Source: Geosiphon pyriformis (taxonomy: Eukaryota; Glomeromycota; Glomeromycetes; Archaeosporales; Geosiphonaceae). Taken from it: DNA of 29,245 nucleotides. The notes below the pieces were generated by a model that was not told where the DNA came from, made no database searches, and saw only the letters and a list, made by a program, of their open reading frames with translations. Shown here one piece after another: positions 20,478-29,245 of this stretch (positions are counted from its first letter, which is position 1; every line of letters begins with the position of its first letter). The stretch spans positions 13,725 to 42,969 of the forward strand of contig JAAOMT010000773.1 in the NCBI GenBank assembly GCA_016748015.1. Reading direction: 5' to 3'. The position numbers were made by a program, and so were the translations under genes.

Positions 20478-21783
20478 CAGTATTTTTGAAAATAATGGTA
20501 AGATAACTCTTATAGTGCATAATTCTTATTATAGTTCAATCAGCTATTTTTAAAACATTTTAAGTAATAATTTATATGTACATATATTCTATGCTACTAT
20601 TTTTATTTTTTAAAACAAAATTGTTTTGATCAATAATGCATTTTATTTTTTGTAATGAAATATAATCCTGTAAAACTCAATTATAAAGTCGTTAAAAGAT
20701 TTTGACAACAAGATTATTCAAGTCCAACTGAAATATTTTGAAAAAATAATGTTTTTTTTTGCTTTTGTAAACAATATATAGAACAATTTCATAAAAATAG
20801 TCAATTTTAAACAATCCATTGTTTAAATTATTCACAAAAAACTTTACTAAAAATGCAATACCAGATTGAAAAAATCATAAATCGAAATTACTTTACTACA
20901 GCAATTGAAATTAAAGCACAACTTGCAAAAACATATTCTGAGATTGAAATAAGTAAACAAACTATTTGCAATAAACTTTCTAAGCTTGGTTATATAGTTG
21001 TTTTACCAAGATATGTACTTCTATTCACTAAACAAACTAAACAAACCAAACAAAACTAATTAGTATGGGCTTAAGAACATACTAATTATGATTGATACAA
21101 AGTAGTATTTTCAAATGAAACAACTTTACAAATGTTTTAAAATACTTGCTTGGTTTGGTCTTATTAGGGTAAATCTATTATACCAATAGTAAAACATTTA
21201 TTTAAACTTTATATATGGAAAGCAATTTGTGCATATAAAAAATTTGAGATATACATTTTTACAAAAAATATGAACTGATATTTTTATTAATAAAAATTTA
21301 TATTACAATACAACTTGCATATATGGACAACAAAGTTAGAATTTCTAGCATGATAATAATCCAAAGCATACTTTAAAAGATATTTATACAGATCTTGAGA
21401 TACAACTGCCAAATTGCATTTTGTCTTGGCTATCATATAGTTTAAATCTTAATCCAATTGAGAATATTTGGGCTATTTTTAAATGTAATGTTGAAAAAAA
21501 GTCAAAGCAATAATAGCACACAAAAAATATTTTTTAAGCAATTTTTATTACAATAGTAAAAAAAAAATCTGTCTAATAGAACCATTTTTAACTTTATTAT
21601 TAGTATGCAAAATTAAATTCATGATTGTATTAGTGTAAAAGTAGGATATACTAAATATTAATTTTTTGCATATATATTTTTTACTTATATATTTATTAAA
21701 TAATAAAATTTAAACAGAAATAATTATATATAAATAAAATAAAAATAAAAAAAATATCCAGCTATTAATTTTTGGGAGAACTG
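20478..21783 (+). mobile_element. Tc1/mariner-like element inserted in BTB-TLDc copy 1
   Basis: About 1.3 kb, the normal size for Tc1 elements. The left end is TA|CAGTATTTTTGAAAAT and the right end, reverse-complemented, is TA|CAGTTCTCCCAAAAAT, so both ends begin CAGT after a TA (20476-20477 and 21784-21785) and match at about two thirds of the first 16 positions. The paralogous copy 2 runs straight across this point (25262-25310: GTTCAATCAAATAGTC... directly joined to ...AATAAGCTTATC) without any insertion, which independently fixes the boundaries. The interior codes for a broken transposase on the plus strand. Confidence 0.8.
20853..21512 (+). pseudogene. Tc1-type transposase pseudogene inside the element
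   Basis: The open frame 20853-21059 reads the second helix-turn-helix of Tc1 transposases (QIEKIINRNYFTTAIEIKAQ; EISKQTICNKLSKLGY), used for terminal-repeat recognition. After frameshifts the DDE domain follows: near 21105 a fragment KVVFSNETTLQM (family VxFSDESxF, with Asn where the catalytic Asp region has Asp), at 21352-21372 DNNPKHTL (family DNDPKHTS, second catalytic Asp kept), and at 21418-21490 SLNLNPIENIWAIFKCN (family SPDLNPIENLW, the catalytic Glu kept). It then stops. N-terminal residues before the first Met and the C-terminal end are eroded. Inactive copy; related to but distinct from the fragment at 6448. Confidence 0.7.
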
Positions 21784-22190
21784 TATTCTCTAAAATAAGC
21801 TTATCAATAGTAATAAGCAATTCTAAAAGAATAAATATTTCATGTTTATTAAAAGAAATTTTACTATTATAAATATTCTGTACAAAAAAATAAAACATAT
21901 GAATTTATGTTAACCAAAATACTTTAAAGCAAATAAAAACTCTTACTTAAGAATTATTTCAAAAATATTAAGAAAAATATTAGGTTTGGCAAAAATAATA
22001 ACATTATTTTCCCTTTTAATTTAATTGTCAGAGTGTTATAGCAAAATAAAGTGATCTTGCTGCTAAAATTTGCAAATAAACTTGAAAAGTTCTAATATTG
22101 AGCATTTTATCAACTAAAGTTTTAACTTCAAAAAACTTTTAAGTGTTAAATAAATTCTCAAAATCATTGAATAAAGCTTAAAAGTATTGT

Positions 22191-23789
22191 TGAAAGTCTT
22201 ATTTTATGATTTTTTCTTATATATTAATATTTATGTTATTTGATATGTATCTAATTCTTATTTAAAAGTAAACTAATATGTTAATCTATGCTTTATTAAT
22301 ATCTTTTTAAATATCTTAACAGTCAAAATTCTAGTTTTTATTATTATTACATATATAATACTTGAACTAAATTTTTATCAAAACTATAAACAGATTTTAC
22401 TACTTTTGGTCTTAAAAATTTGCACATCAAAAAAATTTATTTTTAAAAAAACTTTGAAGTAATTAGCTCATTTGTTAATTTTGTAATTTTTATGTTATAA
22501 TATATCATATTTATTTATTTTTATTTATGATTTCTTTTTTATTCAACAAGTTTTTTGTTTTTGCTATTAAAATCTTTAAAATTTTTTTAAAAATATTAGA
22601 AAATTAAAATTCTTGAATCAAAAATTGTAACTAACTTTGATAAATATCTAAAAATACATTTCTAAAATATACAATAAAAGTCTTTTTTTTTATCCAATAG
22701 TTTATTTAAAATATAGAAAAACAATATACAAAACCAGCAACTTTATAAATTTTTAAAAAGTTTTTATTATTTATGAAAAAACTAAGTTTTTTAATTGTTA
22801 TAATTCTTTTTTTAGCTTTATAAATTACATTGTTTGATTAGCAATTTGTTTAACAAAATAGTTTGTTTTTTAATTATTATTAAAGTTTTTTAGTCAGTTT
22901 GGTTTATACAATAAATATTTGTTTTTTTTTGATTTAAATGATTGTATTAATGTTAATATTAATATATAATATAGTTTTGGCTGATTTAAGTGGCTGGTTA
23001 TATGTAGTAAATACATAAATTACATTTAGTTATAGATATTTAGTTTGTTTATGTATACTAAACAATAGTTAAATCATGTTTATTAATAAATTTTAAAAAA
23101 AATATATTTTATTTTATAAATAAAAATTTGTTTATTATTAATGTTATTTTTAATATGAAATTTTAAATTAAATCATGAAAACTTTCATAAAAGATAAAAG
23201 TTTTTTGATTATTTATTATTTATTTATATAATTTTATTAAAGACCATAACTATAAATTTTAATAAAAAACTTTCATATAATTTTTATTATAAAAAAAAAT
23301 ATTTACTTAAAATATAATATAATTATCAATTTTTTAAAATAATTGAATTATTTATAATCAAAATTGAACATTACAATAAATTTTTATTTTAAATATCTAA
23401 GTAAATAGTAGTTATATAATTATTACTATACAATATTACTTTTTTAGTGCAATTGACATTTTTTTTTCATATTTCAGAAATTAATATATAAAAATTATAT
23501 TGCTTCTATTCATAAAAAAAGAAAATTTCTTCTTTTAGAATGCAATATTATAATAAAATATAAAATTTATTGTTTTAATTAAAGATATTACAAATAACTT
23601 CCGAATTTTGAAAAAATAAAAACTCAAAATTTTGTTAGAATAGAACAAAAAGTATTCTAAGCTGCACTTATTTGAATATATAATTTATATTTCAAATCAA
23701 AAATAAGAAAAACGTTTTCCATTCCAAATAAATAAAATAAAAGCAAAATTTGGCATTTTAAATTATCAAAAATAATCTCCATTTAAAAA
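22191..23789. other. AT-rich spacer between BTB-TLDc copies
   Basis: No gene recognised. The similarity between copies 1 and 2 fades just right of the BTB start (about 22200 versus 25715), so this DNA separates two duplicated units. Confidence 0.5.
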
Positions 23790-24222
23790 ATAGTATTAAG
23801 ATGAAACTTATTTACTTGTCTTAAAGTAAAGTTATATTTTGATTGAAACTTTCTATTTTTTAAGATTTTTATATTGAATATTTATTAACTTTATTGTTTT
23901 ATTTCGATATTCAATAAAAAACTAAAATAAAAACTAAAATTTATAATCTTAATTAGCAAAAAAAGCAACTATGGATTTAAACATTATATTTTTAAGCTAT
24001 TCAGCTAAAAGTATTTTATGATTCTAGTTCAGAGATTGCTTTTTATTAAAATGACATTTAAGTTCTAAACTTTTTTTGATATTTAAATAATTTAAATTAT
24101 ATTCTTTAAACTTTATTGTAAAGTTTATAATAATAGGTTATAGAATATTCTAAAGGTGAAAATTAATAAGATTAATAGTAGAGTCTTCAGAATATACATA
24201 ATCAAATCAGATATAAGCAAAT
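23790..24222 (-). repeat. 3' flank of BTB-TLDc copy 2
   Basis: Matches the flank of copy 1 (18960-19401) in several blocks, including TATAGAATAT and GTCTTCAGA...AATCAAAT. No coding signal. Confidence 0.4.
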
Positions 24223-25715
24223 TTATCTTTTTATAATTTGAAAAACTTTATACTTCTTGAAAAAAAAATTTGCCTATTCTTTTTCTGATCAAGGCATTAT
24301 AGCATATTCATAATCTGTTTTCTTTCAACAAAAGCACTCTGGACTATTTTTGAAATTTTCACTACATACACGAATATCCAAACTAAATTGGGCCCATTAT
24401 TTGACCCATCATAAGGTTCATACTTTTTAACAACTTACTAAGTTTATAATTTCTAGCTTTGTCATCTCCAAGAGAAAAAATAACACTCTCTTCTCCATTC
24501 ATATATTCATTTTGGGAATGCCAAGACTATTAATTATAGCCGCCAATTAGCTGACCAGTTTTTTTTACTCTTATTACACTTACTGTTGCTCTTTTATCAT
24601 CACATAATTGATGAAAATCAGCTGGTGTGAATCCGTCTTGACTGTCTCAAAGTAAAAATTGAAAATCATTTTCAAGTTGATTTTCAAAAGGAGTATTTTC
24701 ATTTTTGCTTTGAATCTAATGATCAAGCTGTTTTATATTATGCAATTGAAGAAGCTTTAAATCAACATTTGATCATAATAAATGAGCATCTACAAACTTT
24801 TAATGGCTACCTAGTACGAGATAATAATGTAAAAAATCTTCATATAAACTTCCAGATAAGATTTTCGCAAATGGTTTTACTTTGTGATAGAAGTCAACTG
24901 AAAATATTTTAAAGAACTGGATTAAAAATAAAAATCTTTCAATAGATTCTTTAAAGATGTTAAAGTTTTCATCTGTCCAGTAAAAAACGTTTTTTATCTG
25001 AATATTGTTATCCAATTTAGCAATTCTCCATTCCACAATCTTTTCTCATATTTCAGATTCTTCTATATTTAGATTATCTCAGGTTAAAATCGAGAAAAGT
25101 GCATTTTCATTAAGGGAGATAAAATCTTATGTGTTAAAGACTATTGCTGGATTGTTAGCAATTTTAATGCAGAAATTTTGTAACTTTTTGAAAAGATCAT
25201 ACATAAATAAAGTTTTTTGCAAAGTGGCGAAATTTTTTTTTAGCTCTTTTGTATAGTGTTCAATCAAATAGTCTTCAAGGGTTCAATAAAGTTTTTAGAA
25301 ATAAGCTTATCAGTAATAACAAGCAATTCTAAAATGATAGGTACTTTATGTTTATCAAGAGAAATTTTACTAATATAAATATATTTGTACAGAAAAATAA
25401 AACATATGAATTTATGTTGGCTAAAATACTTTTGAAGCAAACAATATCCTTATCTGAGAATTATCTCAAAAATATTAGGAGAAATATTAGGTTTAGCAAA
25501 AATATTATTATTATTTTCCCTTTAAATTCAATTACTAGAGAGTGCTACAGCAAAATAGAGTGATCTTGCTGCTAAAATTTGCAAAAAAGCTTGAAAAGTT
25601 CTAATATTGGGCACTTTGTCAACTATAATTTTACCATAAGAAAACTTCTGATTGTTAAACAGATTTCTGAAATCATTGGATAAAGTGTGAAAGTATTGTT
25701 GGGGTAATATTGGTA
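24223..25715 (-). pseudogene. BTB-BACK-TLDc gene, copy 2 (best preserved of three)
   Basis: Minus strand, right to left. BTB, 25715-25260: FHTLSNDFRNLFNNQKF, VPNIRTFQAFLQILAARSLY, KPNISPNIFEII, ILELLVITDKLIS. BACK, 25260-24800: ELKKNFATLQKT, KKLQNFCIKIA, DNLNIEESEI, then an intact 78-codon frame at 24800-25036 (VEWRIAKLDNN; TDENFNIFKESIERF; DFYHKVKPFAKILSGSLYED). TLDc, about 24720-24223: DSQDGFTPADFHQLCDDKRA, VKKTGQLIGGYN, GEESVIFSLGDD, EYKVFQI-like end and stop. No start ATG is visible; the 5' end seems lost. In-frame stops: TGA at 25046-25048 and 24289-24291 and TAG at 24716-24718 replace Trp; TGA at 24647-24649 replaces Arg. A few indels shift the frame near 25460 and 24500. Full-length family members are about 450-500 residues, similar to the length here. 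Single exon as far as visible. Confidence 0.8.
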
Positions 25716-26237
25716 AAATATATAAAAAGCTATGAAATATTAATATTTCAATATACAGTTTAAGAGACTTTTATACAATTATGTGATCAAGAGGTAATCT
25801 GTTATAAATCTTCAGAATCAATAAAATTTTAAGAGTAAAAGCAATTTTTAAATTTGCTATTACATATTCATAAATGATAAACATTACTAAAAAGAAATTA
25901 TATCCAAATTAAATTTTAGAAAAATAATTTAAACTGATTAATCGTTTAATATATATTTATGCTTTTAGCCCAAATTAATTAAAATCATATTTCATTCAGA
26001 TCTTTCATTGAGAAAATTATTACTTAAATCTCTAATTCAAAATTGTGGTTACAATTCTTGGAAAGATTCACACAATGAGTTGCAAATAGTACTATCCCTA
26101 AAAAAATATTAATTGCTGAAATGATTATTTATACAATAAATCTGCATGTGTAATTTCAAATGCAAATGTCTTTTCGATAATGAGTAAACCAGCAGCCAAC
26201 TTTTACTTATAAGCGCCATAAAATGATAAAATAATTT
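25716..26237. other. Spacer between divergent BTB-TLDc copy 2 and the kinase-Sel1 pseudogene
   Basis: The two pseudogenes point away from each other here, so this would have held both promoters. Some less AT-rich words occur at 26045-26220 and could be an eroded upstream exon of the kinase, but no frame is readable. Confidence 0.4.
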
Positions 26238-27800
26238 TTGTATTATTATCTTCTTTGTGTTAAATATAAACTATGTCTTCAAAAATCCATTCAAGAAAAA
26301 AATATTAAACTTTTTAAATATGAGGACTTTCATAGTATTGAGAAAATTGGCAAGAGTGAATTTGGAAAAGTTTTTAGTGCCAAGTTAACAAGAAGTGATA
26401 TTAATTTGCACTTTGTATTGAAACAGTTAAAACAATTCATGAAAAATGATATATTTGAGTTTATAAAAGAAGTACAAATACACAATTATATTATCAATTT
26501 CAAAATATATTTGTCATTAAAGATAACTCTTAAAATAAACATTTATTTTATAAAGATGCAATTTTTAAGAAGTCTAAGCTATCATAAAAATATTATGGTG
26601 TTACAAAAATACCTTAAATCAAACTTTGCTGAAATAAATGGCACAATAAAATTGCAGTTTGCAAAAGAGCTAATCCAAGAATTGTCTGCCTTTTATAAAG
26701 AAAATTATTATTCATAGTGATTTAGTAAGTAAAAATATAGTTAAAAAGACATTATTATTTAAGTTAAAATTCACTTAATCTTTTAACTTTTTGATTTTTA
26801 AAATCCCTATAAAGAATTCTTTAAATGTTCTAATTCACGATAATTTTATAAAATTCTTGGATCTTGGACTTCCTAAAATTTGAAAGAACTTAATGCAAAA
26901 GTCTCAGTGATTTATGGACAATTAGCATATAATGAACCATAGTGTTTTTGGGATCTTGAATATATCCAAGATGAAAATTTGACATATATGTATTAGAAGT
27001 GCTTTTCTGGGAGCTATTAAATAGACATTCACCATTACTAAATATAATACAAAAAAATTACTTCAAAACACTCCTACTGGATGTTGTAAAATATTATCAC
27101 AAATTCACCCATATATAATTAAAATAATTAATCAACTTAACAAAATTAAATGACAATTTAACTCTCTTTTTCAAAGAAACATTAAATTTAAGGAAATGTC
27201 CAGTAATTTAAATTTCAATAATGAAAACCTTTTAGACTTCAGTAATAAATTATATAAATTTCTTGATAAAATTTGAGAAGTATTCATCATCATCAAAAAT
27301 ATTTGCTGCTTAATAATTATTCAAAAATTGTTGACATGATAAAAAAATATCTTAAACACAATAAAACACATCTAAAGAATTTATTGTATGCTTAAATAAC
27401 AATATTAAAAAAGTTTCATTTACTATATTTTACTTGTCTCTTTAAAACATGAAATTGAAACAAATATTGAATCAACAAAAGCATTCATAAAATTTCAGAA
27501 AGCAGCAAATATAGAAGATTTTTCTGGGCAATTTTTTCTGGGCCATTGTTACTTTGATGGAATTAGCACTTTTCAAGATAGAGTTAAAATATTTGAACTT
27601 TGGTCAAAAGCTGCAGAGGCTGATAATATAAATACACAAAAAAATCTTAGATCATGCTATCTAAAGAGAGAAAAGAAAATAAAGAATGAAAAAAAAACAT
27701 TTGAACTCTATTCAAAAACAGCAGAGGGAAAGATACATATGCACTATACAATCTTGGATGGTGTTATTAAAATAGAAAAGAAACGACAAAAAGGCATTTA
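26238..27800 (+). pseudogene. Protein kinase fused to Sel1 repeats (pseudogene)
   Basis: A 159-codon frame (26238-26717) starts the kinase: LQKSIQEKNIKLFKYEDF is the usual lead-in, IEKIGKSEFGKVFSAKL the glycine loop, FVLKQLK the ATP-binding lysine strand, FIKEVQIH the alpha-C glutamate; then MVLQKYLKSNF at the hinge. A frameshift near 26700 is followed by IIHSDLVSKNIV (canonical HRDLHSKNI, Arg lost but Asp kept), KFLDLGLPKI at about 26855 (DLG for DFG), VSVIYGQLAYNEP at about 26900 and DIYVLEVLFWELLNRHSPF at about 26985. A linker (27300-27470) leads to three Sel1-like units starting near 27481, 27590 and 27698 (STKAFIKFQKAANIED; GQFFLGHCYFDGI; KIFELWSKAAEA; KTFELYSKTAEG), 108 bp apart. Broken by stops and shifts but clearly younger than the array at 9640. 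Sel1-kinase fusions are a known lineage-specific expansion. Confidence 0.78.
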
Positions 27801-28732
27801 GTTTAAATTACCAAGTATTTTTTTGATGATTTCATTATGCTGTTAATCTTTTATAAAATTGTAATGAGCGACAATAAATATCATTTTTAAATATAATTTC
27901 TATAATTGCAGTTTTTTTATTCTGATCGAAATGAAAATTCTTTCCAAATATACTTTGCTTCAGAATTAATTTTGTTTCATTATTTGATAGATAGAAATAT
28001 TATTATTGGGAATGAGATTATTTCTAAATAAGTAATTCTATTTTATGCTCTGATTAAAATTGCTTTTTTATAATAAGGGGATAAATAGTAGTAAAAAATA
28101 AATTTTTAGAGAATTAATTAAAGCTACAAATCTTCACCAAAACAGCCATTCTTTTATTCAATTCGACTTAATAAAAAATCTTGATAGAAAATATAATTTT
28201 GTTTTTTTTAATGTAGTAGCTAAAAAGTATTGGCCGGTAAAGTAGTAAAATCAGCATCTTAATATGCATTCTAATTTCAATTTCATTTCGGAATGTTTAA
28301 TTATCTATTTAGATTCCATTTTGATTATTTAAATTTACCACAAGTATATTTCTTTCTTCTATATAGAGTTCAGTAATGATCTACTATAAGGCACTATTAT
28401 ATACTGTATTATATTTAATTTAAAGTAATAATGTTTGAATCTGTTAATTTTTTTAATTTTAAATTTATTCTACAAGATACAACACACCAGAAAATTAATA
28501 ATTTTGTTTAATAAATCTATTTTTTAAATATTATAAAATGTTTAAATAGTAAAATGCCAAAAGATGGAAATTATTATCACATATTAAAAAACTTTTTTAT
28601 TGTAAATCTTATTATATTTGAAAACTTATAATATAAACTGAGAAAAATTAAATTTTGGCAGAAAATTTTTCCCAACAAAATTTGTAAATAGGATGTATAA
28701 GTATTAAAAATACATAACTAAATTAAACTATA
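27801..28732. other. AT-rich stretch
   Basis: No gene recognised. The part from about 28620 is weakly similar to the 3' flanks of BTB-TLDc copies 1 and 2 and probably belongs to copy 3. Confidence 0.45.
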
Positions 28733-29245
28733 TTATCTTTTAACAATTTGAAAAACTTTATACTCTTTGGCAAATAAATTAACCCATTAAAATTTTTCTA
28801 AACAATTGAATATGGCCATTTTCAAAAATAGATTCATAATTTAGCCCATTATAAAATCCAAATCTTTTAACAAATTTGTTAAATTTAGTATTTTTAATAT
28901 TATTATTTTTAAAAAAAAATTTTATTCTATTTATATGTTTTATTTAAAAATACCAAGATTGTGAATTATAATTATTAATTAGTTTTATTATATTAATTAT
29001 TGTTTTTTATTATTATATAATTAATAAAAATAGGCTAAAAAAATTTGTCTTAACTGTTTTGAAATAATAATTGAAAGTTATTTTTAAGTTAATCTTTAAA
29101 AAAAGTATTTTTATCTTTGTCTTAAATCTAATAGTTAATCTATTATATTATATATTTAACTAAAAACAACATAATAATTAAATATTTATATAAAGTTTTA
29201 AATAAAATTTTTACAAATAATTTTACTTTATAAAAAAAATTAATT
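28733..29245 (-). pseudogene. BTB-BACK-TLDc gene, copy 3 (most eroded; runs off the right edge)
   Basis: From the shared end (KEYKVFQIVKR then TAA at 28733-28735) this stretch aligns base by base with the TLDc and late BACK region of copy 1 (19402-20060) and copy 2, but most C and G positions have become T and A. Examples on the plus strand: GGCCCACCATAAAATCC in copy 1 is AGCCCATTATAAAATCC here; GCTGCTAATTACC is ATTATTAATTAGT. Hardly any amino-acid motif survives except the extreme C-terminus. The BACK and BTB parts would lie beyond the edge. Confidence 0.65.

Larger units (their letters stand above)
19402..22190 (-). pseudogene. BTB-BACK-TLDc gene, copy 1 (decayed, split by a Tc1-like element)
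   Basis: Reading right to left: BTB part 22190-21786 (NIRTFQVYLQILAARSLYFA), interrupted by the transposon at 20478-21783, then BACK part 20477-20000 (ELEKNFVILQRTAFKHDFFK; NNLNIEESKI; TDENFNIFKEF), then TLDc part to the stop at 19402 (LDYWIESKN; GGKSNY-like loops; EEYKVFQILKR at the end). It matches copy 2 over its whole length. Intact family members in Glomeromycotina number in the hundreds; BTB domains mediate dimerisation and cullin-3 binding, and TLDc is a domain of unknown enzymatic role found in oxidation-resistance proteins. Many stops are TGA or TAA where the family has Trp, Arg or Gln codons. Non-functional. Confidence 0.75.

Noticed and set aside
21710-21898. Minus-strand open frame of 62 codons
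   Set aside because: It crosses the junction of the Tc1-like element and the BTB pseudogene; only the part right of 21785 is former coding sequence.
25005-25563. Plus-strand open frames over BTB-TLDc copy 2, and the equivalents at 19579-19791 and 20187-20456 over copy 1
   Set aside because: They are antisense shadows; the conserved BTB, BACK and TLDc motifs are all on the minus strand.
19402-25715. UGA (and perhaps UAG) read as tryptophan, a variant genetic code
   Set aside because: Several stops fall at Trp positions, but the intact kelch gene and the Tc1 fragment use TGG for Trp throughout, the stops differ between paralogues, and other stops fall at Arg and Gln sites. Deamination decay explains all of them.

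Overview
The window looks like nuclear DNA of an early-diverging fungus, most likely an arbuscular mycorrhizal fungus (Glomeromycotina; Rhizophagus-like relatives). Reasons: extreme A+T richness, short spliceosomal introns with GTAAGT-type donors, and remnants of the gene families known to be hugely expanded in these fungi (kelch proteins, BTB-BACK-TLDc proteins, tyrosine-kinase-like protein kinases, kinases fused to Sel1 repeats) mixed with Tc1/mariner and pogo/Tigger DNA transposon debris. Species is inference.

Layout. 1-3207 is the only stretch that looks like a working gene neighbourhood: the 3' end of an unidentified plus-strand gene, a seven-exon minus-strand kelch membrane protein (446-2360, convergent with it), and a small three-exon minus-strand gene for an unrecognised 112-residue protein (2488-3207). 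From about 3.2 kb on, the DNA becomes far more AT-rich and holds only decayed genes and transposons: a minus-strand coding trace near 6 kb; the 3' end of a Tc1-type transposase (6448-6744); a plus-strand array of about 15 degenerate Sel1 repeats with a 108-bp period (9640-11440); a kinase pseudogene (11520-12640); a Tigger-like transposase pseudogene ending in a palindromic terminal repeat (14100-15551); several unassigned traces (15.7-18 kb); three copies of one BTB-BACK-TLDc gene on the minus strand (19402-22190, 24223-25715, and 28733 to the right edge); and a kinase-Sel1 fusion pseudogene (26238-27800). A 1.3-kb Tc1-like element (20478-21783) sits inside the first BTB-TLDc copy with a TA target-site duplication; the second copy is the matching empty site.

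How it fits together. The left 3.2 kb is a conserved, intron-containing compartment. The remaining 26 kb is a repeat-rich graveyard in which duplicated signalling-type genes erode, mainly by C:G to T:A changes, with the three BTB-TLDc copies showing three degrees of the same process. I see no convincing new molecular system. The best leads are the unrecognised 112-residue gene, the 8-nt micro-exon in the kelch gene, and the duplicate/decay series. No tRNA, rRNA, CRISPR array or replication origin was recognised. All splice models are by eye and have no transcript support.
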